From: Vibrio gigantis
GTDB lineage: Bacteria; Pseudomonadota; Gammaproteobacteria; Enterobacterales; Vibrionaceae
Assembly (NCBI RefSeq): GCF_024347515.1
Contig: NZ_AP025492.1
Location: forward strand, 1,116,001 to 1,180,000
Length of the DNA stretch: 64,000 nt
Reading direction: 5' to 3'
Shown piece after piece: positions 1 through 8,321 of this stretch. The position numbers and the translations under genes are program-made. Numbering within the stretch: the first letter of the stretch is position 1; every line of letters begins with the position of its first letter. Under the pieces are notes generated by a model. That model was not told where the DNA came from and did no database searches. It was given only the letters and a program-made list of their open reading frames with translations.

Positions 1-1
1 C

Positions 2-667
2 AAAACGGTGCTGTTCGTTCGGTTGGTAAAAGGCGCTGAGAGAGTAGCCAACGGTGAAATCATCCGCGTCTGCTTTGAATAAGTGCTCAGCCCCTATCTC
101 GCCAGAGCCGATAAAAGGATTCAACTTGCCGTTCGCAGTGAGGTATTCCGCATTGACTGAGGCGCCTAATGAAAACTGCTCATTCACTTTGTAAGATATT
201 GACGGCATCAGTTGAACGGTCATGAACTCAACATTTTTTAATAAACGCTGCCCAGAAAAGTTATCACCATAATCGATCCCAGACCCACCTTGAGAAGCTA
301 ACGCAATACCAGCGTGAAATTTGTCGTTGATAGGGGTGACAAAGTAGAAGCTCCCTACCGGAGCCCAACCGCCAGCATCAATGTTACTGTCAAAACGCTC
401 TGTTGGGTTTGTGTCTGAATAATTGATGTCTGTGTAGAGCCCGGCCAGGTTGACTGTGAGTTCAGGGTTTTCTAGCTGAGACATCGCGGCAGGGTTCGTC
501 CATGCTGTTAACGCACTTTCAGCTAACGCTGCCGACCCTGCTCCTGCGGTACTTGCGTTGAGAGAACCAAGCTCAGGAAGAAGGTGCGCCGCAGCCAATG
601 CAGGGTTTGAAAGTATCGCGTGACTCGTCATCATCGCAATAGTGATGGCAAGGTAATGTTTTTTCAT
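2..667 (-). CDS. FadL/OMPP1-family outer-membrane transport protein, 3' part cut off by window edge
   Basis: The reading frame opens at the ATG at 667 and runs leftwards without a stop to the window edge, giving 222 residues of what is normally a protein of about 400 or more. It starts with a signal peptide (MKKHYLAITIAMMTSHAIL, then ALA-type cleavage). The first mature residues include ELGSLNASTAGAGSAALAE and a WTNPAAM element. This matches the N-terminal plug region of FadL-type channels, which carry hydrophobic compounds such as long-chain fatty acids across the outer membrane. It is divergent from a LysR regulator that could control it. The substrate cannot be told from the sequence. Confidence 0.85.
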   Translation of the reverse strand, partial: MKKHYLAITIAMMTSHAILSNPALAAAHLLPELGSLNASTAGAGSAALAESALTAWTNPAAMSQLENPELTVNLAGLYTDINYSDTNPTERFDSNIDAGGWAPVGSFYFVTPINDKFHAGIALASQGGSGIDYGDNFSGQRLLKNVEFMTVQLMPSISYKVNEQFSLGASVNAEYLTANGKLNPFIGSGEIGAEHLFKADADDFTVGYSLSAFYQPNEQHRF

Positions 668-749
668 GGGGGAAACCTATTAAGAAACGAATTACGCGGG
701 ATGTTAGTGTCTCAATTTGGGACTTTAAACGAGGGATTCCTATTTCATT

Positions 750-767
750 CTATCGTTTTTACGATAG
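750..767. promoter_or_regulatory. Operator-like inverted repeat between fadL-type gene and lysR gene
   Basis: A perfect inverted repeat with 7-base arms (CTATCGT, ACGATAG) around TTTT lies in the 135-bp divergent intergenic region. It is 36 bases before the LysR start and about 80 bases before the fadL-type start. LysR regulators often bind dyads in such places, so it is a candidate site for the adjacent regulator. This is inferred from position and symmetry only. Confidence 0.4.
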
Positions 768-802
768 CATGGTGCTCATGGTCGCCTAACGAGTAATGAT
801 AT

Positions 803-1738
803 ATGAGCAACGACATCCCCAACTTCAATCTACTTGCCGTGTTTTCTGCAGTGATGGAGCAGGGCAGTTTAAGCAAAGCTGCGGATCAACTCAGTACCAA
901 CCAATCGACCATCAGTACCGCGTTAGCCCGTTTAAAAAAAGAGATTGGCCAAGAGCTTTTTGTTCGTAAAGGAAGAGGTGTTGCGCCTACGTCTTATGCC
1001 CAAAGCTTATACGAACAGATAAAAGCGCCGATCAATGAACTCAATGGCGTGTTTCAGTCGATGGCTAATTTTGATGAGCAATCTTCTGAGCGTAAGTTTG
1101 TGATTTCTGCACCTGAGCACTTACAGTGGGTTCTGCTCAATAGTTTCGCGGCGCTTCCTAATCAAAACTTGTCGCTAGAAGTCTTTGATCAACCAGACAG
1201 TGATGAGCGAATTTACGAAGATCTTTTGACTCAAGAGTTTGATGCGATGATCGATATTGTGGTGCCTGAACATCCAAGTATCGTCACTGAAACCTTGTAT
1301 GATGGGGAGTTTGTGATCGTATGTCGAGCTGATCACCCGCGAATTCAAGGGGAAATCAGTGAAGCTCAGTTCCTGAGTGAAAAACATGCCGTATTAGACA
1401 GAACCCGACGTAAAGTTCGCAGTTTGAATCACTACACGTCTTTGGATTTATCCCAGCGTAAAATCGTGTTTCATGGACGCTCGCTGTTCAGTAATATCTT
1501 GCTGTGTAGCCAATCCGATTACATTACTGTAGTGCCTTTATCTATGGCGATTCAGTTCCAAGAAAAGTTAAGTTTGCAGTTGTTCAAACCACCCTTTGAA
1601 TATCAGCCGATATCTCACTACCTGATTTGGTTGAAGAAGCAGAACAGTGACCCTGCTCATAAGTGGTTCAGAGAACAAGTCATCAGTACGTCAGATGCAA
1701 TGTCGAAGGCGCTTCAAGATAGGCGCTTGCGGTTTTAA
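803..1738 (+). CDS. LysR-family transcriptional regulator
   Basis: A 311-residue protein of normal LysR size. Residues about 8-65 form the winged helix-turn-helix (AVFSAVMEQGSLSKAADQLS followed by NQSTISTALARLKKEIG), and the rest fits the periplasmic-binding-like effector domain. It is transcribed away from the FadL-type gene, and the spacing of 135 bp with a dyad in between is the classic layout for a LysR protein that controls its divergent neighbour. The ligand is unknown. A rho-independent terminator follows within 20 bases of the stop. Confidence 0.9.
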   Translation: MSNDIPNFNLLAVFSAVMEQGSLSKAADQLSTNQSTISTALARLKKEIGQELFVRKGRGVAPTSYAQSLYEQIKAPINELNGVFQSMANFDEQSSERKFVISAPEHLQWVLLNSFAALPNQNLSLEVFDQPDSDERIYEDLLTQEFDAMIDIVVPEHPSIVTETLYDGEFVIVCRADHPRIQGEISEAQFLSEKHAVLDRTRRKVRSLNHYTSLDLSQRKIVFHGRSLFSNILLCSQSDYITVVPLSMAIQFQEKLSLQLFKPPFEYQPISHYLIWLKKQNSDPAHKWFREQVISTSDAMSKALQDRRLRF

Positions 1739-1754
1739 TTGAGAGTCTAACTCT

Positions 1755-1780
1755 AAGGGAAGCATTGGCTTCCCTTTTTT
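1755..1780 (+). terminator. Rho-independent terminator of the LysR gene
   Basis: A 9-bp stem (AAGGGAAGC / GCTTCCCTT) with loop ATTG is followed by a T run, 17 bases after the LysR stop codon. Confidence 0.85.
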
Positions 1781-1920
1781 GTGTCGATTACCCAAAATGT
1801 TAATAACAAAAAATTATTAAAATGAGAATGTTTAATAATTTCCATGATTTGTGTGTGTTCAGTAGTATATCTAGCAACAGAGAAATAGGTGGCCTCAAGG
1901 TTAACCTCAACGAACACTAC

Positions 1921-1956
1921 TTAGCTTCATGCGACGAGTTAGCTTCACGCGACGAG
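1921..1956. repeat. 18-bp tandem direct repeat, two copies, upstream of gloA
   Basis: Two adjacent 18-base units (TTAGCTTCATGCGACGAG and the same with CACG in place of CATG) lie about 30-65 bases before the gloA start, in what is probably its 5' leader or promoter. One mismatch separates the units. Function unknown; it could be a local duplication or a pair of regulator sites. Confidence 0.7.
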
Positions 1957-1984
1957 GCTGAGATTAAAGTACGAAGGGCGAAAT

Positions 1985-2362
1985 ATGAAATTCCTACACA
2001 CAATGATCCGAGTTACTGATTTAGACAAGTCTATCGAGTTCTACACCAAGGTATTGGGAATGAAAGAACTTGAACGCCACGAAAATAAAGACTACCGCTA
2101 CACATTGGTTTTTGTTGGCTACGAGCAAGGCGGCACGACTATCGAGCTAACGTTCAACTGGGATACTAATGAGTACGAGATGGGCAGCGCGTTTGGTCAT
2201 CTGGCATTGGGTGTAGAAGATATTTACGCAGCATGCGACAAGATCAAATCGCTAGGTGGCAACGTTACTCGCGAAGCTGGCCCAGTGAAAGGTGGTTCAA
2301 CGCACATCGCTTTTATTACTGACCCAGACGGCTACCAAATCGAACTGATTCAACTAGGTTAA
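1985..2362 (+). CDS. gloA: Lactoylglutathione lyase (glyoxalase I)
   Basis: A 125-residue cytosolic enzyme of the VOC superfamily that isomerises the methylglyoxal-glutathione hemithioacetal to S-lactoylglutathione. The four metal ligands expected from E. coli GloA are present at H5, E54, H72 and E120, and the motifs [20 protein letters not shown] and [10 protein letters not shown] are intact. It is slightly shorter than E. coli GloA because the C-terminal tail is missing. The stop lies 14 bases before nemA, so the two are probably one transcript. This mirrors the nemA-gloA link in E. coli and suggests a joint role against reactive electrophiles. Confidence 0.95.
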   Translation: MKFLHTMIRVTDLDKSIEFYTKVLGMKELERHENKDYRYTLVFVGYEQGGTTIELTFNWDTNEYEMGSAFGHLALGVEDIYAACDKIKSLGGNVTREAGPVKGGSTHIAFITDPDGYQIELIQLG

Positions 2363-2376
2363 TCGAGGATATAACA

Positions 2377-3474
2377 ATGGCAAACGCACTATTTCAACCA
2401 ATTCAACTTGGTAATATCGAGCTTAAAAACCGTATTGTTATGCCACCGATGACGCGTTCTCGTGCAACGCAACCGGGTAATTCAGCAAACGATATGATGG
2501 CGGCTTACTACGCTCAACGCGCTTCTGCAGGTTTGATTATCGCTGAAGGCACACAAATTTCACCTATAGGTCAAGGTTACGCTTGGACTCCGGGTATCTA
2601 TTCTGATGAGCAGATCGCTGGTTGGAAAAAGGTAACAGACGCAGTACATGAAAAAGACGGTGTAATCTTCGCTCAGCTTTGGCACGTAGGCCGCGTTACG
2701 CATCCAGATAACATTGGCGGCGAGCAACCTATTTCATCGTCTGCACTGAAAGCAGAAAATGTAAAAGTATTCATCGACAACGGTACTGATGAACCGGGTT
2801 TTGTAGACGTTGTTGAACCTCGTGAGATGACCAAAGAAGACATCAAAGAAGTGGTTGAACAGTATCGCCAAGCTGCACTTAATGCGATCGAAGCTGGCTT
2901 TGATGGCATTGAACTTCACGCGGCAAATGGTTACTTGATCAACCAATTTATCGATTCTGAAGCAAACAACCGCACCGACGAATATGGCGGTTCAATTGAA
3001 AACCGTTTACGTTTCCTAGGCGAAGTGGTTGAAGCTATGGTTGAAGCGATTGGTGCCGACCGTGTTGGTGTACGTCTTGCGCCGTTTACATCATTGAATG
3101 GTACGGTTGACGCAACGCCAGTTGAAACCTACACAGCGGCAGCAGCGCTGCTTAACCTATACAAGATTGTTTACCTACACATTGCAGAAGTGGACTGGGA
3201 CGATGCACCTGAAACGCCAAAAGCGTTTAAAGCAGCAGTTCGTGAAGCTTATGACGGCGTATTGATTTACGCAGGCAAATATGACAGTGAGCGTGGCGAA
3301 AAAGCCGTTGCAGAAGGCGTAACAGACATGGTTGGCTTTGGTCGTCCATTCGTTGCTAACCCAGATTTACCTGCTCGTATTCAACATGGTTACCCACTTG
3401 CGGCACACGATCCAAACACACTGTTTGGTGGCGCTGAAAAAGGTTTAACGGATTACCCAGAATACGCAGGCTAA
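2377..3474 (+). CDS. nemA: Old Yellow Enzyme-family alkene/N-ethylmaleimide reductase
   Basis: A 365-residue FMN-dependent TIM-barrel oxidoreductase, the same length as E. coli NemA. The substrate-anion-binding His/Asn pair and nearby Tyr of the family are at H181, N184 and Y186 (HAANGYLINQF), and the family signature NNRTDEYGGSIENRLRFL follows. It reduces activated alkenes and related electrophiles such as N-ethylmaleimide using NAD(P)H. It sits directly behind gloA. No nemR-type TetR gene is adjacent, so regulation differs from E. coli. Exact substrates cannot be read from sequence. Confidence 0.92.
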   Translation: MANALFQPIQLGNIELKNRIVMPPMTRSRATQPGNSANDMMAAYYAQRASAGLIIAEGTQISPIGQGYAWTPGIYSDEQIAGWKKVTDAVHEKDGVIFAQLWHVGRVTHPDNIGGEQPISSSALKAENVKVFIDNGTDEPGFVDVVEPREMTKEDIKEVVEQYRQAALNAIEAGFDGIELHAANGYLINQFIDSEANNRTDEYGGSIENRLRFLGEVVEAMVEAIGADRVGVRLAPFTSLNGTVDATPVETYTAAAALLNLYKIVYLHIAEVDWDDAPETPKAFKAAVREAYDGVLIYAGKYDSERGEKAVAEGVTDMVGFGRPFVANPDLPARIQHGYPLAAHDPNTLFGGAEKGLTDYPEYAG

Positions 3475-3536
3475 AAACAGCTGCCTGAAGCTGAGTATTG
3501 AGATAGTATCTTGATCCTGTTGAATGTTTATAAAAA

Positions 3537-3566
3537 GCAACCTTGCAGAGCCAGGTTGCTTTTTTT
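3537..3566 (+). terminator. Rho-independent terminator after gloA-nemA
   Basis: Stem GCAACCT / AGGTTGC with a 9-base loop is followed by seven T, about 60 bases after the nemA stop. It lies just before the next gene's start, which argues against a more upstream TTG start for that gene. Confidence 0.85.
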
Positions 3567-3584
3567 GTTATTGGACGAAGTAAA

Positions 3585-4451
3585 ATGATGAACGTGAAAG
3601 CGATGCGCGGAGAACTTTACCTTCTATTGGCTACCCTGCTAGCTGGAGTTGGATGGATTGCATCTAAGCTGGTGGTATTAGAAATGCCTGGGCCAGTGTT
3701 CATTGGTGTACGATTTGTTGTAGCAAGCCTGATTCTACTTCCGTTTTGTATTCACCACATTCGTAAGCTTTCGCTTAAGCAGATTCTATCTCTTTGCGGC
3801 GTAGGCCTGTTGCTGTCTGCCTCATTACAGGTATGGGTATTTGCAGTTTCGGTGACAGAGAGCTTGTCGGAAGGGGCTTTCATCATGAGCTTAGCTATGA
3901 TCATTGCACCGTTTGTGTCTTGGGTTTTGTTTCGAGTTAAGCCTAACCGTGCGTTTTGGATGTCTTTCCCTATTGCGATTATTGGCATGCTATTGCTGAC
4001 CTTGGGTAATGGTTGGAATGTGGAACAGAGTCAGATTTACTTCTTGTTAGCTTCGATGCTGCTGTCTGTTCACTTTGTGATGAACAAGCGTGTGATTACC
4101 AACATTAAGCCTATTGCGTCAATCTGTGTGCAGCTGTTTGTGGTAGGTATGAGTGGTTTAGCCTTTGCTTCTATGACAGCTCAGCCGGAGTTCGAAATCA
4201 CCAAAACCTTAGTCTTCTGGTTTATCGTGTCTGCAGTGATCGCGACATCTATTCGTTACTTGCTGCAAACGGTCGGTCAACACTCCGTGAACATGGAAGT
4301 AGCAGCATTGATCATGATTCTTGAGCCCGTGTGGACGCTGCTGTTAAGTGTGAGTGTGCTTGGTGAAAGTGTAGAGATGCAGAAGCTGCTCGGTGGGGCG
4401 GTGATTATTGCTTCATTGTTTTGCTATATAAAATGGTCGAGACGAAAATAA
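3585..4451 (+). CDS. DMT-superfamily (EamA) inner-membrane transporter
   Basis: A 288-residue protein with about ten hydrophobic segments and the two-fold EamA repeat (first half about residues 8-145, second about 155-285). The glycine/proline pattern ASKLVVLEMPGPVFIGVRF is typical of drug/metabolite exporters. The ATG at 3585 was chosen because an upstream TTG frame extension would run through the nemA terminator. Substrate unknown. It appears to be a single-gene unit. Confidence 0.85.
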   Translation: MMNVKAMRGELYLLLATLLAGVGWIASKLVVLEMPGPVFIGVRFVVASLILLPFCIHHIRKLSLKQILSLCGVGLLLSASLQVWVFAVSVTESLSEGAFIMSLAMIIAPFVSWVLFRVKPNRAFWMSFPIAIIGMLLLTLGNGWNVEQSQIYFLLASMLLSVHFVMNKRVITNIKPIASICVQLFVVGMSGLAFASMTAQPEFEITKTLVFWFIVSAVIATSIRYLLQTVGQHSVNMEVAALIMILEPVWTLLLSVSVLGESVEMQKLLGGAVIIASLFCYIKWSRRK

Positions 4452-4476
4452 AACACTCGGCGCGAGGCCGAGTGTT
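4452..4476 (-). terminator. Hairpin terminator between the DMT gene and the marR gene
   Basis: Stem AACACTCGG / CCGAGTGTT with a 7-base loop. Read on the minus strand it is followed by TTTTATTTT, so it mainly ends the leftward cytochrome b-MarR transcript. It may also act on the DMT gene, whose stop codon it abuts. Confidence 0.7.
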
Positions 4477-4537
4477 GGCTGTCTTTGAATGCATGCTTAG
4501 AAAGCACTAAGCATAGTAAGTAGTGAACGCGGTAAGA

Positions 4538-4966
4538 TCAGATTGCAGCGACTACTTTCTGAAGTAGCTTGAGCATTTGTTGTTGTTCTTCAGCATCTAA
4601 CTCGTTCATTAACTCTTTGTTTAAACGAACAGGGATCGGAACGAGTTGTTTTTCAAGTGCTTTACCTTTCTCCGTCAAGTAAATCCGGAAAGAACGGCGA
4701 CTGTTTGGATCCGCTCTGCGTTCGACCAGTTCAAGCTTTTCTAACTTGTCTAATGTACGTGTCGTTGTTGAATTTTCGACTTTGGACTTCGCAGCAATAT
4801 CACGCTGAGTCACACCTTCTTCTTCCCAAAGACACATCATGGTTGGCCATAACGCAATGGTTAAGCCATGTTCTTTCAATTCCGTGTCGAAATCTTTGGT
4901 CGCTTTATTAGCGATCACATTGATCATCCAACCAAAGCTTTTTTGTCTATCAAACTCTTCTGGCAT
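4538..4966 (-). CDS. MarR-family transcriptional regulator
   Basis: A 142-residue winged-helix protein. Residues about 35-100 carry the MarR DNA-binding domain: TIALWPTMMCLWEEEGVTQ, then AAKSKVENSTTTRTLDKLEK as recognition helix, then the wing RRADPNSRRSFRIYLTEKG. It is the second gene of an operon with a cytochrome b561 gene (16-base gap). The operon's promoter region holds a 22-bp-arm inverted repeat of MarR-operator type, so it probably controls this operon and the divergent cytochrome c' gene. The effector is unknown; redox, nitric oxide or electrophile sensing are possible. Confidence 0.88.
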   Translation of the reverse strand: MPEEFDRQKSFGWMINVIANKATKDFDTELKEHGLTIALWPTMMCLWEEEGVTQRDIAAKSKVENSTTTRTLDKLEKLELVERRADPNSRRSFRIYLTEKGKALEKQLVPIPVRLNKELMNELDAEEQQQMLKLLQKVVAAI

Positions 4967-4982
4967 CTGTTGCTACCTAACT

Positions 4983-5627
4983 TTACTGTGATATTACAAC
5001 TATTGTCATCGTAACTAATACCGATGCAATTAGCACCAACAACGCTTTCCTATTTGATGAAAAAGCCAATTGACTGCCATTTCTGAAATAATCCGTTGAC
5101 GCTGAATGGTTTTGCTTTCCTGTAATCATTGCAAGAACCAGCGGTTTTGAGCGCAGTTTGTAGACGGCAATGGCTACCAAGTGCAACACGACAAAGACGA
5201 CTAACATACGTGCCGCAACACCATGCATCGCACCTGAAACCTCAAATACTGCATCAGAAATAACGAGCTCCGAACCTGGAATCGCATCAAAGAAACCAGC
5301 AATAACAAGCCCAGTTATACATTGGAAAAACAGGGTTGTAATCATTCCCATCACCATCCACGCGCCTAACGGGTTATGCCCCGGTTTTGCGTTCGCTTTT
5401 CCGCGTAAGTAATTCCAAGCAGATTGCGGAGAGCTAATGAATTGAGAAAAACGGCTGGTATCGCTGCCGATGACTCCCCAAACCAAGCGCCATAAAATCA
5501 AACTGAACAGCGCGAGACCTAAATAAATGTGGGGGCCTTGTCCGTTAAATCCGGATGCAGCAAGACCAATAAAGAGCGCGGCTTGAAGCCAGTGATAAAG
5601 TCGAGTTGGTAGATCCCAGATTTTCAT
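4983..5627 (-). CDS. Cytochrome b561-type (di-haem) inner-membrane protein
   Basis: A 214-residue membrane protein with about five transmembrane segments. It begins KIWDLPTRLYHWLQ, where H12 is the usual first haem ligand; further membrane histidines are H33 and those in GAMHGVAAR and VVLHLVAIAVY. It belongs to the bacterial cytochrome b561/hydrogenase-b family, whose members pass electrons from the quinone pool to a soluble c-type cytochrome. The divergent neighbour encodes such a cytochrome (CxxCH at its C-terminus), a likely partner. Co-transcribed with the MarR gene. Confidence 0.88.
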   Translation of the reverse strand: MKIWDLPTRLYHWLQAALFIGLAASGFNGQGPHIYLGLALFSLILWRLVWGVIGSDTSRFSQFISSPQSAWNYLRGKANAKPGHNPLGAWMVMGMITTLFFQCITGLVIAGFFDAIPGSELVISDAVFEVSGAMHGVAARMLVVFVVLHLVAIAVYKLRSKPLVLAMITGKQNHSASTDYFRNGSQLAFSSNRKALLVLIASVLVTMTIVVISQ

Positions 5628-5664
5628 AATGCTTTTTCCTGCTTGTTAATTTGCTTGATGAGGA

Positions 5665-5712
5665 TAATTTACACAACAATAGTTGCGCATGCAACTATTG
5701 TTGTGTAAATTA
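5665..5712. promoter_or_regulatory. 48-bp inverted repeat, candidate MarR operator for the divergent cytochrome genes
   Basis: Two perfect 22-base arms (5665-5686 and 5691-5712) flank a GCAT loop. The core reads TAGTTGC-GCAT-GCAACTA, with outer arms ACACAACAAT and its complement. It lies in the 170-bp divergent promoter region between the cytochrome b561-marR operon and the cytochrome c' gene. MarR proteins bind similar TTGC-N4-GCAA palindromes. The unusual length may mean two overlapping sites or cooperative binding. No T run follows, so it is not a terminator. Confidence 0.75.
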
Positions 5713-5797
5713 AATGCGCATCTTCGATAACGATTGAGCAACCAAGTCGTAATTAACTAAAAAACTAACCAATCACTTAACCACTAGGAATAACACT

Positions 5798-6235
5798 ATG
5801 AAAAAATTCACTATCGCTTTGATTATGGTACTCCCAACGATTTCTTTACCTATGATCTCTGCAGCCGCACAGGATGTGGTCAATAATCGTCAACACGTTT
5901 TCAGTTCTATTGAAGAGGTCAGCAAACAAGTCGATTCAGAATTGAATAACAATGACGTGGATTGGCTGAAAGTGGGCGAGTTAAGTGAAATGTTGGTGGA
6001 ACATGGTGAAGTCTTGAAGGTGAGTTTTTCGGAAGGTGATACAGGAGGTAAGGCCAAAAAGGAGATTTGGAGTAAGCCTGAGAAATTTAACCAACTGATG
6101 TTACAGATGAACCAGGGCTTTGTAGAACTTTATCAGGCGAGTGTTGAACAAGACTTGTCGAGTGCGGAACAAGGGTTAGATTCTGTGAACAATACTTGTA
6201 AAGGATGTCACCGTACTTATCGCTCTCGTTGGTAG
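5798..6235 (+). CDS. Periplasmic c-type cytochrome (cytochrome c'/c556-like)
   Basis: A 145-residue protein with a signal peptide (MKKFTIALIMVLPTISLPMI, cleavage near ISAAA). A single haem-attachment site C134-K-G-C137-H138 lies almost at the C-terminus, followed by RTYRSRW. A C-terminal CxxCH after a helical bundle is typical of the cytochrome c'/c556 family, which carries electrons or binds NO in the periplasm. It is divergent from a cytochrome b561 gene and shares its operator-like palindrome, so the pair probably forms a small quinol-to-periplasm electron path. Confidence 0.88.
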   Translation: MKKFTIALIMVLPTISLPMISAAAQDVVNNRQHVFSSIEEVSKQVDSELNNNDVDWLKVGELSEMLVEHGEVLKVSFSEGDTGGKAKKEIWSKPEKFNQLMLQMNQGFVELYQASVEQDLSSAEQGLDSVNNTCKGCHRTYRSRW

Positions 6236-6259
6236 TTTTCGAGAAGCCTTTAAAAACAA

Positions 6260-6285
6260 AAGCCTGTGCAAATCGCGACAGGCTT
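6260..6285 (-). terminator. Rho-independent terminator of the beta-barrel gene
   Basis: Stem AAGCCTGT / ACAGGCTT with a 10-base loop, T-rich (TTTGTTTTTAAA) on the minus-strand side. It lies between convergent genes and may also end the cytochrome c' transcript. Confidence 0.75.
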
Positions 6286-6308
6286 GATGTGATAGTCGTT
6301 GGTGAGAA

Positions 6309-7451
6309 CTAAATATTTTCGCCCAAACTAAAGTATGCCAATACTTCATCTTCGCTGTTGTAGGTGAAGTCCATGCGAACATTGATACGCTCTTGACGCA
6401 TTAAGCGATAGCGTAGTCCGAGGCCAACCATAGTCAAAAGGTCACCATCGTCAAAGCTATGATAAGGGTCTGTTGGGTTCAGCCTTTCACCAAATACTTT
6501 GCCCACACCCGTTAAACCCACAACGGCTACGTTGTTCAAGAAGTTAATGGACGAGCCTGAAATCGAGTAACGATACTCCATTTCGAGGTTGGTCATGTGT
6601 GAGGCGATGTGATCACCCGCGACAAACCCCCGTTGAACGTTACGACCTTGTCGCCCGTAAGTGCTGTATGCACTGCTAGGGGCATTTTCAGCATCCAGTA
6701 GGTAGCGAGTCACCCATCGGCTAGCGATGATGTGATTATCATTCCGCGTTAAACTATAGAAAAATCGGGAGTCGGAAAACAGTGAAGAATAGGTCGCGTC
6801 TTCATCGTTTCCTAGCCAAGCACCATGGTTCTCATAGGTCAGTTCGAACAAAAAGCCATGGTACGGATAGTAGTAGTGCTCTCGTTCATCCCATAAAAAT
6901 GAGAGCTTTGCGCCTGTATCGGCTTCATATTCTTCGCTAAACCCTGTCAACTTCAACAACAATTTGTCGCGAGGTGTGTCCGCTAGATAGCGAGCCGTGG
7001 AAAAGTCTAACCCCATACCTAGATAGATATTGTCATACACTTTAAAGTAGAAATCGCCATCGAACGCATACTCTTGATGGTTGGTATCAACAAGGTCGAC
7101 CAAGGTTATGTTAGTGCTAGAGAACCCCATTTCACCGCTAAATCTTACCGAGTCTCCTTTCAGCAACAGCTCCGCATTACCTTTGATGTAATAACTGTCG
7201 TTCTGTGTGTAAGTCAGTGTCGCTGATAGAGTGGAAGCGTTTTTAGTTTCGCCATCGGCGTAGAAGTTATAGATAGGAACCACGGAGATCCCGGTATCTA
7301 CACTCGGGTCATAAAAAGGGATCGCGATAACACGAAATTGGTCATCGAATTCTGGTTCTTGGGATTCTCGTGTATCAACTTCGAATGCTGAACTAGAGAA
7401 ACTGGCAACAGAAGAGAAGAGAGCTGTTGTCCAAAAAGAGCGTCGAGTCAT
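6309..7451 (-). CDS. Outer-membrane beta-barrel protein, surface-antigen (BamA/TamA C-terminal) type
   Basis: A 380-residue protein. The ATG at 7451 gives a clean signal peptide (MTRRSFWTTALFSSVASFSSSAFE), whereas longer starts would put extra residues before it. The mature part is a series of alternating polar/hydrophobic strands (SATLTYTQNDSYYIKGNAEL, TGAKLSFLWDEREHYYYPYHG) resembling the Bac_surface_Ag barrel of BamA/TamA, but without POTRA domains. The motifs WDEREHYYYPYHGF and QGRNVQRGF recall the conserved barrel/loop 6 region (RGF). Function is unknown; it may be a stand-alone secretion or porin barrel. Confidence 0.75.
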   Translation of the reverse strand: MTRRSFWTTALFSSVASFSSSAFEVDTRESQEPEFDDQFRVIAIPFYDPSVDTGISVVPIYNFYADGETKNASTLSATLTYTQNDSYYIKGNAELLLKGDSVRFSGEMGFSSTNITLVDLVDTNHQEYAFDGDFYFKVYDNIYLGMGLDFSTARYLADTPRDKLLLKLTGFSEEYEADTGAKLSFLWDEREHYYYPYHGFLFELTYENHGAWLGNDEDATYSSLFSDSRFFYSLTRNDNHIIASRWVTRYLLDAENAPSSAYSTYGRQGRNVQRGFVAGDHIASHMTNLEMEYRYSISGSSINFLNNVAVVGLTGVGKVFGERLNPTDPYHSFDDGDLLTMVGLGLRYRLMRQERINVRMDFTYNSEDEVLAYFSLGENI

Positions 7452-7604
7452 GGTTAGAGTTACGTCCAATGTAAGTTGATCGCAGTGCTTTAGAAGCATG
7501 CAGGTCAGGAGCATAACACGTCATTGAGACTGATGAATAGCAAGGGTATGGTTGATTATATAAATATACCGTACAGGAATAAGTACAGTTGATAATATGG
7601 ACAG

Positions 7605-7635
7605 TAAAAAATGGTGAGCTTCATTCTCACCATTT
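7605..7635 (-). terminator. Rho-independent terminator of ppiB
   Basis: Stem AAATGGTGAG / CTCACCATTT with a 7-base loop, followed on the minus strand by a T run, 20 bases after the ppiB stop. Confidence 0.85.
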
Positions 7636-7655
7636 CGTTACTTTTTCGTCATGAA

Positions 7656-8150
7656 TTACTCGTTAATGGTGACTTTTGTAATCACAATATCTTCGCAAGG
7701 TACATCTTCGTGTCCCCAACGAATGGTTGTTGGTGCTACCGCGATTTTGTTTACTACATCCATACCTGCTGAAACCTTACCGAATACCGCGTAACCCCAG
7801 CCAGCGTTGGTTGTTGAGGTGTGATCTAGGAAGTCGTTGTCATCAAGGTTGATGAAGAACTGTGCGGTTGCAGAATGTGGTGCGTCAGTACGTGCCATTG
7901 CTACAGAGCCAATTACGTTCTTTAGACCGCGGTTTGCTTCATTTACGATAGGCGCACGTGTTGGTTTTTCTGTCATGTCGATAGTGTGACCACCACCTTG
8001 AATCATGAAGCCTTCAATAACGCGGTGAAATGTCGTGCCTTCGTAGAAACCGTCTTGGCAGTATTTAAGGAAGTTTTTCGACGTTACTGGTGCTTTTTCA
8101 AGGTTCAGTTCAATTTCAATGTCGCCAAAGTTAGTGGTCAGAATGATCAT
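7656..8150 (-). CDS. ppiB: Cyclophilin-type peptidyl-prolyl cis-trans isomerase B
   Basis: A 164-residue cytoplasmic cyclophilin, the same length as E. coli PpiB. Active-site residues F41-H42-R43 and Q51 ([13 protein letters not shown]) and the TAQFFINL and [10 protein letters not shown] segments are intact. The ATG at 8150 ([10 protein letters not shown]) aligns with E. coli PpiB; a longer in-frame extension to 8258 adds 36 residues with no family similarity and was rejected. It speeds proline isomerisation during protein folding. Confidence 0.95.
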   Translation of the reverse strand: MIILTTNFGDIEIELNLEKAPVTSKNFLKYCQDGFYEGTTFHRVIEGFMIQGGGHTIDMTEKPTRAPIVNEANRGLKNVIGSVAMARTDAPHSATAQFFINLDDNDFLDHTSTTNAGWGYAVFGKVSAGMDVVNKIAVAPTTIRWGHEDVPCEDIVITKVTINE

Positions 8151-8321
8151 AAAGGTGCCCAATTTTTGAGTGCTAATATTTTGAGTACTACAGAGTAGTG
8201 GATGACTTAATAGGGTGCAGTATATGAAAAATCGCGAAGGATGCCAGTTAACTATCAACCCTAAGTCTACGGGTTCTTAAGTTTATTCACAGGGTGTGGT
8301 GAGTTTTGAGCGCGCATAAAT

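Noticed and set aside
1822..2019. Open frame of 65 codons upstream of and overlapping gloA
   Set aside because: It runs through the 18-bp tandem repeat and into gloA in another frame, has no clear ribosome site and no recognisable protein features.
7452..7514. N-terminal extension of the beta-barrel gene to 7514
   Set aside because: It would place 21 residues ahead of a good signal peptide; the start at 7451 is more plausible.
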